Assembly: GCA_052274345.1 (NCBI GenBank)
Contig: DAVZGP010000003.1
Location: 1-64,000 of the forward strand
Direction of reading: 5' to 3'
Length of the DNA: 64,000 nt
DNA from: Clostridium_AD sp937920395
Lineage (GTDB): Bacteria; Bacillota; Clostridia; Clostridiales; Clostridiaceae
Shown: positions 17,255-25,291 of the stretch, in pieces
Layout of the letters: every line of letters starts with the position of its first letter
How positions within the stretch are numbered: the first letter of the stretch is position 1
Notes under the pieces: model-generated
Databases searched by the model: none
What the model saw: the letters and a program-made list of their open reading frames with translations, nothing else
Told to the model about the DNA's origin: nothing
Program-made: the position numbers and the translations under genes

Positions 17255-18390
17255 TTAAATATTAATTATTTCGCTTCTATAATTACCCAATATCTTGAAA
17301 TACCGACTATTATTTTTGATTAAATCGATAACATATATGATTTTATTTTCGTTAATATTTCCCTGGAAATCTATGTAAAAAAATACTCCCATGGCTTATC
17401 TTTAATTGGTCTAGATTCGATTTTCATAAGATTTATATTATTTTCTGCAAAATACTTTAAAACATTATAGAGTGAACCTGCAGTATGGGTAGTTGATAAA
17501 ACTAAACTTGTTTTATTGTCTTTTGTATTTGACTCCATTTCTTTTCCAATAACAACAAATCTAGTCGTATTATTTGCATTTGAATTTACATTTTTTCGCA
17601 ATATTTCAAGACCATATATATCTGCTGCTTTATCGCTAGCTATCGCGGCTAGAGTTTTATCGTTTTTATTTTTAACTAATTCCGCACTTTTAGAAGTACT
17701 TTTATAAGGAAGCAACTTCCACTGTTTATACCCTTTTAAAAATTCCATACTTTGTTCAAGTCCTTGTGGATGGGAATAAACTTCTTTGATATCATCTAAT
17801 TTGGATCCTTTAATTCCCATTAAATTTTGATTTATTTTTAAATATTTTTCTCCTATTATTTAAAAATTATATTCATTAAGGAGGTCATAAACCTCAGATA
17901 TTGCACCAGTAGAAGAATTTTCTATAGGAATAATCCCATAATTTATTTTTCCATATTTAAGTTCTAAAAATATATCTTCAAACTCACTTATCTCTTTTGT
18001 GGTAACATTTTCTCCAAAATATTCTTTTGATGCCTGCTCGCTAAATGAACCTGTAACACCATAAAACCCAATAATCATATTTTTAGCATCCGTAACTACT
18101 TGAGTCTTATTTAAAGTTCTATCTTGGAACCCTCTACTTATTTTCATGACTGATTTGAAAAATTCTTCTACTTCAGAAGTTAAATCTTTATTTTTAACAA
18201 TGTCTAAATTTTTTTTTACAACTGCGTCTTCACGTGTTTGATTTAAAATGGCAATACCGTTCTTCTTCTTATATTCCGCTACTTTTAAAACTGTTTCCAT
18301 ACGCTTTTCAAATAGTGATACAAGACTTGCATCAATTTTATCAATTTGATTTCTCAAATCATCTATATTTAATTTCTCTAAACTGCTCAT
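17255..18390 (-). pseudogene. pheA: Broken chorismate mutase/prephenate dehydratase (P-protein)
   Basis: The gene would encode a 378-residue P-protein: chorismate mutase (about 1-85), prephenate dehydratase (about 105-285, including NTTRFVVIG) and an ACT domain (ESRPIKDKPWEYFF). Two lesions break it. First, a TAA at 17860-17862 lies in frame between NEYNF and IIGEKYLKINQN, where a Tyr codon is expected. Second, a run of seven T at 17378-17384 (minus strand) appears one base short: eight T would continue into YIDFQGN and end with FKILGNYRS, the usual family C-terminus, at 17255. As written, the gene yields two fragments (17860-18390 and a frame 17371-17820 that has no good start site). GGAGGTG precedes ATG 18390. 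Prephenate dehydratase activity is probably lost. Confidence 0.85.
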
Positions 18391-18401
18391 CAAAACACCT
18401 C

Positions 18402-19472
18402 CTATATAAAATCTAAAATACTCATTGCTGCGCAAGCTTCAATTACTGGTAACGCTCTTAAAACTATGCATGGGTCATGCCTACCTTTAATTGATACTTC
18501 TGAATTTACACCTGCTGCCATATCAATAGTATTTTGTGTTTTTGCAATTGAAGGTGTTGGCTTGATTGCAACTCTAAAAATTATAGGCATTCCATTAGAT
18601 ATGCCTCCATTAATTCCACCATTATTGTTTGTTTTAGTAAGTACATCTCCATTTACCATATATGGGACATCGTTTGACTTACTTCCTCTTATTTTTGTTA
18701 TATTAAAACCCATTCCAAATTCTACTCCCTTTACTGCAGGCACAGAAAATAATAATTGTGCTAAATTGCTTTCTATAGAATCAAAGAATGGTTCCCCAAG
18801 ACCGCAAGGAAGGTTTAATATGGTAGCTTCAATTATACCTCCGACTGAATCTGTTTCTTCCTTCGCCTTTAATATAACGTTTTTCATTTCTTCACCTTTT
18901 ATATCATTAATTACTGGAAAATCTTTTTTTAAAACATCTACTAATGTCTGTTTTGTAATATTTACACCATCAAAATAACTATCAGATACTTTTCCAATAC
19001 TTAAAATATGACTTCCTATTACAACATCATTTTGAGCAAGTATTTGTTTTGCTATCGCCCCCGCAAAAACAAGTGGTGCTGTAATTCTTCCAGAAAAATG
19101 ACCTCCACCTCTGTAATCATTAAAACCTGAATATTTTATTTTTCCTGTGAAATCTGCATGACCTGGTCTTGCTAAGCTTTTTAATTTATCATAATCTTTT
19201 GAATTTTGATTTTCGTTAAAAATAACACCACAAAGAGGTGTCCCTGTGGTATAACCATTAAAATATCCGCTTAGAATTTCAACTTTATCGCCTTCTTTTC
19301 TTTTAGTTGAAAAATCATCTCGTCCAGGCGCCCGTCTTTGCATTTCACTATTAATAAAATCTATATCAAGCTTAATACCTGATGGTAATCCATCAATAGT
19401 TATTCCTATACCTCTTCCATGAGATTCTCCAAATATAGAATACTTAACTTTTTTACCCCATTGTCCGCTCAT
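18402..19472 (-). CDS. aroC: Chorismate synthase
   Basis: Eliminates phosphate from EPSP to give chorismate, using reduced FMN that is not consumed. Family signatures are present: GESHGRGIGITIDGLPSG at the N-terminus (His near 17), RRAPGRDDFSTKR (about 46), RPGHADFTG and FNDYRGGGHFSGR (about 115-130), and RHDPCIVLRALPV near the C-terminus. 356 residues is usual. ATG 19472 has GGAGGGAAG upstream and overlaps the end of aroA by 20 bases, indicating translational coupling. It ends 11 bases before the pheA start. Confidence 0.96.
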   Translation of the reverse strand: MSGQWGKKVKYSIFGESHGRGIGITIDGLPSGIKLDIDFINSEMQRRAPGRDDFSTKRKEGDKVEILSGYFNGYTTGTPLCGVIFNENQNSKDYDKLKSLARPGHADFTGKIKYSGFNDYRGGGHFSGRITAPLVFAGAIAKQILAQNDVVIGSHILSIGKVSDSYFDGVNITKQTLVDVLKKDFPVINDIKGEEMKNVILKAKEETDSVGGIIEATILNLPCGLGEPFFDSIESNLAQLLFSVPAVKGVEFGMGFNITKIRGSKSNDVPYMVNGDVLTKTNNNGGINGGISNGMPIIFRVAIKPTPSIAKTQNTIDMAAGVNSEVSIKGRHDPCIVLRALPVIEACAAMSILDFI

Positions 19473-20745
19473 TAATCTTCCCTCCTAGACTCTTAAAATC
19501 TTCATAAAAATTTGGGTAGGATTTTTTAACTGCTCCACTGTCCTCAATTGTAAGCTCCTCACTACATCTAATTGAAGCAATTGCCAGTGCCATTGCTATC
19601 CTATGATCGTTCCAGCTGCTTACAACACCACCACGAAGATATGACTTGCCATGAATAATAAGAGAATCTTCTTTCTCTATAACATCTGCTCCAATTTTGT
19701 TTAGCTCTGTTGCCATAGCATTTAACCTATCTGATTCTTTTATTCTAACTCTACCGGCATTAATTATCTCCGTTGTACCTTCACTTAACGCTGCAAGAAC
19801 AGCAACTATTGGTACAAGGTCAGGACATTGAGATGCATCAACAATAGTTCCTTTTAAATTTGATTTTGATGCTTTAAGAATACCATCTTTAATAGTAATC
19901 TTTCCACCCATATTTTTAATTATATCTACAATTACTCGATCACCTTGAAGCGATTCCATATTTAAATCCATACATTTAACTTCCCCACCGAGTACTCCTG
20001 CTGCTAAATAAAATGCAGCTTGAGAAAAATCACCTTCAACTCTGTAATCTATACTATTATAATGTTGATTACCCCTTATCTTAAATTCTCTGTAATTATT
20101 ATTTTCTATTTTTATACCGAATTTTGATAGAATATCTAGAGTTAAATCAATATATCCTATAGATTCCATTTTAGTAGTAATTCTAATTATTGAATCACCA
20201 GCGAGTAAAGGAAGTGAATAAATAAGACCTGTAATAAATTGAGAACTTACATCTCCCCTTAGTTTAAAAATACCAGGTTTAAGCCTTCCTTCTACCGTTA
20301 AGGGCAGATTACCATTATTTGTAGTGTAACTTACATTCTGCTTATCAAATATATCATAATATGGCTTAAGAGTTCTTTGTACTAACTTAGATTTACCATT
20401 AAAAACTATTTTTTTTCCCGTTAACATTGCGATAGGAATTAAGAATCTTAAAGTTGATCCACTTTCATTACATTGTAATTCATTATTTAAATTTTCACTA
20501 AGTGTAAATGTCGGTTTACCTTTTCCACATACCTTAAGATTACTAGGTAATTTTTTGATTTCAACTCCAAGTTGTTCCATTATTTCGCAGGTGGCTATTA
20601 TATCCTCAGACATACTAATATTATCAATAAAACATTCTCCATTACTGAGTCCCGCAGCTATAACTGCTCTATGAGATAGTGATTTTGAAGGTGGAATTTT
20701 AACTTTTCCATTTAAATAAGAAGGTTTTATTATAACTAATTTCAT
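19453..20745 (-). CDS. aroA: 3-phosphoshikimate 1-carboxyvinyltransferase (EPSP synthase)
   Basis: Joins phosphoenolpyruvate to shikimate 3-phosphate. Two inverted alpha/beta domains, 430 residues. Substrate-binding motifs are KSLSHRAVIAAGL (Lys near 20), CNESGSTLRFLIP (about 88-100), GDVSSQF (about 165), GDFSQAAFYLAAG and RIKESDRLNA (about 335), and NDHRIAMALA (about 380). The PEP-site pattern NESGSTLRF, in place of NAGTA, places it among class II-like enzymes; glyphosate response cannot be judged from this alone. ATG 20745 has GAGGTG upstream. It lies 30 bases after aroB. Confidence 0.95.
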   Translation of the reverse strand: MKLVIIKPSYLNGKVKIPPSKSLSHRAVIAAGLSNGECFIDNISMSEDIIATCEIMEQLGVEIKKLPSNLKVCGKGKPTFTLSENLNNELQCNESGSTLRFLIPIAMLTGKKIVFNGKSKLVQRTLKPYYDIFDKQNVSYTTNNGNLPLTVEGRLKPGIFKLRGDVSSQFITGLIYSLPLLAGDSIIRITTKMESIGYIDLTLDILSKFGIKIENNNYREFKIRGNQHYNSIDYRVEGDFSQAAFYLAAGVLGGEVKCMDLNMESLQGDRVIVDIIKNMGGKITIKDGILKASKSNLKGTIVDASQCPDLVPIVAVLAALSEGTTEIINAGRVRIKESDRLNAMATELNKIGADVIEKEDSLIIHGKSYLRGGVVSSWNDHRIAMALAIASIRCSEELTIEDSGAVKKSYPNFYEDFKSLGGKINERTMG

Positions 20746-20774
20746 TGTTTAGCACCTCAATTCAATATAATAAA

Positions 20775-21851
20775 TTATTTTATGATTTTGCGAAGATAAT
20801 TTTCTATTTTAGTTTTATCAATTTTCTGAATAAAACTATTTCCAATAGAGTCTATTAATATTAAATTCATAGACCCTCCAATGTTTTTCTTATCATGACT
20901 AATAGTTTCAATTATAGCTTGAGTTCTTATTTCAGGCAACTCCCATGGTAGATTATACTTAATTAAAATCTCTTTTATAGCAATAGATGTACCAATCTTT
21001 GTTAGTCCTAATTCTTCTCCTAACTTAGTTATAGAATACATACCCATTGCTACTGCCTCTCCATGAGAGTACTTGGTAAAATTAAAAAACTGTTCAATTG
21101 CATGCCCAATGGTATGACCAAAATTCAAAAGCATTCTCTCGCCAGTATCCTTCTCATCTATTTCAACAATATTTGCTTTAATAGAGCAGCAAGTATATAT
21201 AATTTTATCTATTTCACTCAAAAGTGCTTGTTTATTTTCATATTTCATTAGAGTATTAAATAAATCATTATCTTTGATAGCTCCATATTTTATAACTTCA
21301 CCCATACCATCATTTAAATACTTATCATTAAGTGTTTGAAGTAGCAATGGATCAATAAAAACTGCCTTAGGCATATAAAAGCTTCCCACTAAATTCTTTC
21401 CACGAGGTAAATCTACGGCAACCTTTCCTCCTACACTGCTATCCACCTGTGCAAGTAATGTAGTTGGGATTTGTATAAGTGAAATGCCCCTTAAGAAAGT
21501 TGAGGCTGCAAAACCAGTCATATCACCTACAACGCCTCCACCTAATGCGATAATAATATCTCCTCTGTTTATCTTAAAATCTAAAAGTTTATCATACACC
21601 TCAAGTAAAGTTCCAAATGACTTGCTTTCTTCTCCCGCTTTTACCACTATTTTAAAGGGTTCGAAACCTGATTCTTTTAATGAATTAATAACCTTTTGCC
21701 CATAAAATTTGTCAACATTAGAATCTGTAACAACAGCTATTCGTCTTCCTTTATATATCTTTTTAACTTCTACCCCGATTTCACTTAATAATCCATTTTC
21801 GATATATATTGGATAACTTCCACTGGAAGCTTTAACTTCTATATTATGCAC
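20775..21851 (-). CDS. aroB: 3-dehydroquinate synthase
   Basis: Cyclises DAHP to 3-dehydroquinate using NAD+ and a divalent metal. The NAD-binding region has GGGVVGDMTGFAAS (about 104-117) and LRGI. Metal ligands are in the Glu of the NDGMGEVIKYG segment and in NFGHTIGHAIE (about 245-255) and HGEAVAMGM (about 265). 358 residues. The start is GTG, overlapping the tyrA stop by 8 bases (GTGCATAA), so translation is coupled. The type I or II dehydroquinase (aroD/aroQ) needed next is not in this window. Confidence 0.95.
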   Translation of the reverse strand: MHNIEVKASSGSYPIYIENGLLSEIGVEVKKIYKGRRIAVVTDSNVDKFYGQKVINSLKESGFEPFKIVVKAGEESKSFGTLLEVYDKLLDFKINRGDIIIALGGGVVGDMTGFAASTFLRGISLIQIPTTLLAQVDSSVGGKVAVDLPRGKNLVGSFYMPKAVFIDPLLLQTLNDKYLNDGMGEVIKYGAIKDNDLFNTLMKYENKQALLSEIDKIIYTCCSIKANIVEIDEKDTGERMLLNFGHTIGHAIEQFFNFTKYSHGEAVAMGMYSITKLGEELGLTKIGTSIAIKEILIKYNLPWELPEIRTQAIIETISHDKKNIGGSMNLILIDSIGNSFIQKIDKTKIENYLRKIIK

Positions 21852-22704
21852 CTTTAACTATCTCCTCTCTCTTCTTTGTTGCATCCTCAAACCTTTTTTT
21901 TAGAAAAACAGCATCATTATTTATTATTGCAATTTTTATTTCTTTTATATTTTTTTCGAAATCTTCTATCTTACTAATTATATTTTCCTTATTGTATAAG
22001 AGTAATTCGGGCCATAATTCACCATTTATAGTAGCAACTCTAGTTGTATCCCTAAAGCTTCCACCAATGAACTTAGCTGTCCCTTTAATTAAATTATTAC
22101 AATCAATTAAAGAAACAGCTATGATATGCGGTAACTGACTTGTATAAGAAATTATATCATCATGTTCTTTAGGGGTAAGATAAACCACTCTTTTGCAACC
22201 CATACCCTTAGCAAGTGTCCCTACTAGATTTATGTTTTCTTCTTTGTTCCCATTAATTGGAGTTATAATATAATTTGCATTTTTAAACATATCCTTTGAT
22301 GCGGCCTTAAGCCCTGATTCTTCTTTTCCCGCCATAGGGTGTCCACCTATAAAATCTAAATCTCCTCTAAGTACAGGCATGATTTCATGTATCAAATTAC
22401 TTTTAATTCCAGCGGTATCTGTAATAACTGCTCCACTTTTAAATAAATTCATATTGTTTTTTACAAAATTTATAGTCTTTTGAGGATAAACTGCAAGTAT
22501 CACAATATCTGAATTACTAAGTGGTATTTCTGGACTTAAATATCCCTTATCAATGATATTCATTTTCTCCGCTACTCTTAGAGTTTCTTTATCAATGTCA
22601 ATGGCCCAAATATTTTTAGGATTTAAATTTCTTAATGCCATGGCAAAGGAGCCACCTATAAGTCCTAAGCCTACAATTGTAATATTAAAGTCAGTACAAT
22701 CCAA
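21844..22704 (-). CDS. tyrA: Prephenate dehydrogenase
   Basis: Oxidatively decarboxylates prephenate to 4-hydroxyphenylpyruvate, the tyrosine branch. The N-terminal Rossmann motif GLGLIGGSFA is near residue 12, and GGHPMAGKEESG (about 120-131) holds the catalytic-site His. At about 286 residues it lacks the C-terminal ACT domain of longer TyrA proteins. A GTG at 22713 sits inside the GAGGTGG ribosome site; TTG 22704, 6 bases after that site, is the likelier start. It follows aroF by a few bases. With pheA broken in the same operon, TyrA would be the only intact local user of prephenate. Confidence 0.92.
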   Translation of the reverse strand: MDCTDFNITIVGLGLIGGSFAMALRNLNPKNIWAIDIDKETLRVAEKMNIIDKGYLSPEIPLSNSDIVILAVYPQKTINFVKNNMNLFKSGAVITDTAGIKSNLIHEIMPVLRGDLDFIGGHPMAGKEESGLKAASKDMFKNANYIITPINGNKEENINLVGTLAKGMGCKRVVYLTPKEHDDIISYTSQLPHIIAVSLIDCNNLIKGTAKFIGGSFRDTTRVATINGELWPELLLYNKENIISKIEDFEKNIKEIKIAIINNDAVFLKKRFEDATKKREEIVKGA

Positions 22705-22716
22705 ATTTACCACCTC

Positions 22717-23730
22717 TTAAACTATTTTGTTTTGTGTTTTTGCAATTACTCTTATAGACTTCATAAGATTTTCAAATTTTTCAGGTTTTAAAGATTGAGG
22801 ACCATCACTAAGTGCATTAGCAGGATCATAGTGTACTTCAATTTCAAGACCATCTGCACCTACTGCTATAGCAGCTTTTGCAAGAGGTTCTATTAACCAC
22901 CATTTACCAGCAGCATGACTTGGATCTACTATAACTGGTAAATGACTAAGCTTCTTAAGTACAGGTATTGCACTTAAATCTAAAGTGTTTCTTGTAAAGG
23001 TTTCAAATGTTCTAATTCCTCTTTCACATAAAACTACTTTTTCATTTCCCTCAGACATTATGTATTCAGCAGACATAAGAAGTTCTTCAATTGTTGCACT
23101 CATACCTCTTTTTAATAAAATTGTTTTATTACATCTTCCTACTTCCTTTAAAAGATCAAAATTTTGCATATTTCTAGCACCAATTTGTAAAACATCAGCA
23201 TATTGAGATATTTTATCAACAAGTTCAACACTCATAACTTCAGTTACTATTGGAAGTCCCGTTATTTTTTTAGCCTCTAATAATATTTTTAATCCTTCTT
23301 CTTCCATTCCTTGAAAACTATATGGTGAAGTTCTTGGTTTGTAAGCTCCCCCTCTTAAAAAATTAGCTCCAGCTCTTTTTACATCTTTTGCAATATGTAT
23401 TAATTGTTCTTCACTTTCAACAGCGCAAGGACCAGCTATTATAGCAAGTTCTTTTCCACCAATTGTTAGTTCATCCACCTTTATTATTGAATCATCTGGA
23501 TGAAATAGTCTGTTACCTCTTTTGTAAGGTGCTTGAACTCTCATAACCTTATCCACACACTCCACTGCCTCGATTTGACTTTCGTTTATTGTGGTTGTAT
23601 CACCAACAAGCCCTAAAACACAATGGCTTTCTCCTTTTGAAACATGGACCATGAAACCTAATTCTTCTAATTTTTTCTTCATAGCTAAAATTTGATCCTC
23701 TTTTGCATTTGCTTTCATTACGATTACCAT
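22717..23730 (-). CDS. aroF: DAHP synthase, type I beta, with N-terminal regulatory domain
   Basis: Condenses PEP with erythrose 4-phosphate, the committing step of aromatic synthesis. Residues about 1-68 form the ferredoxin-like domain that in related enzymes binds feedback aromatic amino acids (established for the Thermotoga enzyme). The KDPG-aldolase-like barrel follows, with GPCAVESEEQ (about 95), RGGAYKPRTSPYSFQG (about 125) and DPSHAAGKW (about 265), which supply metal and PEP ligands. 337 residues. ATG 23730 follows GGAGGAC. First full gene of the operon, behind the leader hairpin at 23807-23876. Confidence 0.95.
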   Translation of the reverse strand: MVIVMKANAKEDQILAMKKKLEELGFMVHVSKGESHCVLGLVGDTTTINESQIEAVECVDKVMRVQAPYKRGNRLFHPDDSIIKVDELTIGGKELAIIAGPCAVESEEQLIHIAKDVKRAGANFLRGGAYKPRTSPYSFQGMEEEGLKILLEAKKITGLPIVTEVMSVELVDKISQYADVLQIGARNMQNFDLLKEVGRCNKTILLKRGMSATIEELLMSAEYIMSEGNEKVVLCERGIRTFETFTRNTLDLSAIPVLKKLSHLPVIVDPSHAAGKWWLIEPLAKAAIAVGADGLEIEVHYDPANALSDGPQSLKPEKFENLMKSIRVIAKTQNKIV

Positions 23731-23806
23731 ATAAAGTCCTCCTAAATTGTTTTTTAAAACTTACTTTAAAAATATATTTAATTTGAAATTTGTTATAAAG
23801 AATTAT

Positions 23807-23876
23807 AAAAAAAAGGAAGCCCCCTTATAACGGAACCTTCTTATTTAAAAGAAGGAACCTCTATAATGAGTCTTCC
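23807..23876 (-). terminator. Leader terminator before aroF, probable attenuator
   Basis: A long imperfect stem (outer arms GGAAG/CTTCC at 23815-23819 and 23872-23876; inner perfect arms AAGAAGG/CCTTCTT, with TTATA/TATAA pairing between) ends in eight T on the minus strand. It lies between a strong promoter and aroF with no second clear promoter after it, so expression of the aro operon probably depends on read-through. An alternative stem (AGTCT at 23885-23889 with AGACT at 23869-23873, minus strand) would overlap its 5' base and could compete with it. No T-box consensus was found. Confidence 0.75.
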
Positions 23877-23900
23877 TTGCGTACAGACTTAGTTTTCTTT

Positions 23901-24068
23901 CTATAATTCAACATATGCTGGTATTATAGTTTTATTCCTAAACTCATTATTTAAAGAAATCATATATATTTTTTTGCACAAAAAGTAACCAATGCTAAAA
24001 TAACGATAGCCCCAGCTAAAATAAAAATATACTTTTTTAGTGATTCCTTTAATAATAATATTCTTCAT
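23901..24068 (-). CDS. Short leader ORF before the aromatic operon
   Basis: A 55-residue frame with a good ribosome site (TGAGGT, 6 bases before ATG). Residues 14-29 are extremely aromatic, with ten Tyr, Phe or Trp in 16 positions, which suits a leader peptide whose translation senses aromatic aminoacyl-tRNAs. A competing reading exists: removing one A from the A6 run at 24028-24033 would give a 35-residue membrane peptide (MKNIIIKGITKK then YIFILAGAIVILALV, ending KKYI at 23960). That looks protein-like too, so the ORF may be a frameshifted small membrane protein gene. Which is right cannot be told from one sequence. Confidence 0.45.
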   Translation of the reverse strand: MKNIIIKGITKKVYFYFSWGYRYFSIGYFLCKKIYMISLNNEFRNKTIIPAYVEL

Positions 24069-24122
24069 AATAATACCTCACAATGTTATATTTACTACCT
24101 GTAAATTCTTTAATGTTTAAAT

Positions 24123-24149
24123 ATTATAACAAACTGGAGTGTTTGTCAA
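24123..24149 (-). promoter_or_regulatory. Sigma-A promoter of the aro leader
   Basis: Perfect TTGACA (24144-24149) and perfect TATAAT (24123-24128) hexamers on the minus strand, with a short 15-base spacer. A small hairpin with ATTTAC/GTAAAT arms follows in the early transcript, then the leader ORF. The gap between the phosphatase gene and aroF (443 bases) is fully taken up by this promoter, the leader ORF and the attenuator. Confidence 0.7.
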
Positions 24150-24173
24150 GGATTTGCTTTTGAATTTCACTAC

Positions 24174-24812
24174 TTAAACATAAGATTTTATCTTATAGTT
24201 GTCAGGAAGATGACTTGTATCGTTTAGGGTAATTATTTTAGGACTTAATTCATTATCAAAAATGATTTTACAAACAGATGTATTTCCTAAAATTATTTTG
24301 TGATACATAGTCATTTTCAAATCAAAGATACCCAGTAATCCAGCTTTAATAATTCCGCCATGAGCAACTATTATAATATTTTTTCCTTTATGCTTATTTG
24401 CAATATTTAAGATGGCTGACTTAGCCCTTACGCTCGCAATTTTAAGACTTCGTTCACCACCACACATTGGTCCGTTAAGTTCATCAGTTTTCCATTTAAC
24501 TAATTCTTTAGGAAAGTTCGTTTCAACTTCTTTAAGCGTAAGGCCTTCCCACTCTCCAAAATCAATTTCTGTTATACCAGTTTCAACTATAGGTGCAATA
24601 TTACTACCTTTGGATATAATTTCTGCTGTTTGCCGCGCTCTCTTTAAAGGGCTTGTATAAATATAATCAAATTTATTTTGAAATTTTTCCCTTAAATATT
24701 CTGATTGCAAAATACCTTCATCTGATAAAATTATATCTTTGATTCCTTGAAATTTTCCAAGAACATTCCATTCTGTTTCACCATGCCGTACTAATGTTAT
24801 TATTGTATTCAA
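24174..24812 (-). CDS. Histidine phosphatase family protein
   Basis: A 212-residue member of the phosphoglycerate mutase-like branch of histidine phosphatases. The catalytic His is in LVRHGETEWN (residues 7-16), with the second active-site segment FGEWEGLTLKE and the late His in VAHGGIIK (about 150). Members include cofactor-independent-looking GpmB/CobC-type phosphatases with many substrates, so the substrate is left open. The start is TTG 24812 (AGGAAG upstream). It sits just upstream of the aro leader promoter on the same strand; no functional link is evident. Confidence 0.88.
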   Translation of the reverse strand: MNTIITLVRHGETEWNVLGKFQGIKDIILSDEGILQSEYLREKFQNKFDYIYTSPLKRARQTAEIISKGSNIAPIVETGITEIDFGEWEGLTLKEVETNFPKELVKWKTDELNGPMCGGERSLKIASVRAKSAILNIANKHKGKNIIIVAHGGIIKAGLLGIFDLKMTMYHKIILGNTSVCKIIFDNELSPKIITLNDTSHLPDNYKIKSYV

Positions 24813-24853
24813 TATTATTCACTTCCTATTAGTAGCTATTAATTTTTTATATA

Positions 24854-25162
24854 CTAAGCTGTGATACCTTTAATTCCAAAACGGGGTTGTATAAACGGTA
24901 TTTTAGTTTTTTGATAAACAATTATATTGGAAGACATTTTTAATTCTTTTAAAATAAATACTTTGACACCATGATACTCATAAATATCATAGTCTTCTTT
25001 ATCTAACACTTCTGTCTCAAATAAAACCTTTGTTTTGAGTGTTTTAATATTAGTATGACAATTGGAACAATCACATTCTACAGGTGTATTTTCAACATTT
25101 ACAACAAAACATAATTTTTTACCTTGTACATAATTTAAAGCCTTATCATCAATTTTCAGCAT
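24854..25162 (-). CDS. Small cysteine-motif protein, unknown function
   Basis: 102 residues, soluble, with a CxCxxC motif (CDCSNC, about 29-34) in a beta-rich N-terminal half followed by a hydrophobic C-terminus. The overall plan, an N-terminal short helix then VEC and a Cys cluster, recalls the HesB-like or CC/Se-motif small proteins of clostridia, some of which are selenoproteins; this link is only an impression. ATG 25162 has AGGAGATG upstream. It is followed at 42 bases by the histidine phosphatase gene and may share its transcript. Confidence 0.7.
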   Translation of the reverse strand: MLKIDDKALNYVQGKKLCFVVNVENTPVECDCSNCHTNIKTLKTKVLFETEVLDKEDYDIYEYHGVKVFILKELKMSSNIIVYQKTKIPFIQPRFGIKGITA

Positions 25163-25185
25163 AATTTAACATCTCCTACCCTAGT

Positions 25186-25239
25186 ATATAGAAAATAACA
25201 ACCATATCAAATTATTGTTATGGTTGTTATTTTCTATAT
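25186..25239 (-). terminator. Long hairpin after glpP
   Basis: A perfect 21-base inverted repeat (25186-25206 and 25219-25239) with a 12-base loop lies between the glpP stop and the next minus-strand gene. The minus-strand tail TATTTTCTATATA is U-rich within the stem rather than after it, so termination strength is uncertain, but the position fits the end of the glpP transcript. Confidence 0.65.
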
Positions 25240-25291
25240 TTCAATCTATATATTTTTAATATACTATCATTTATTAAAATTTATAGTTTAA

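Noticed and set aside
17371..17820. Treating the downstream pheA part as a separate prephenate dehydratase gene
   Set aside because: Its ATG has no suitably spaced ribosome site, it lacks the N-terminal half of the catalytic domain, and it is in frame with the upstream part across a single stop.
18466..18978. 170-residue plus-strand frame opposite aroC
   Set aside because: Wholly antisense to a conserved gene, with no ribosome site or recognisable domain.
23731..24122. T-box riboswitch before aroF
   Set aside because: No TGGNACCGCG-type T-box core and no convincing stem I elements were found on the minus strand, although the terminator is strong.
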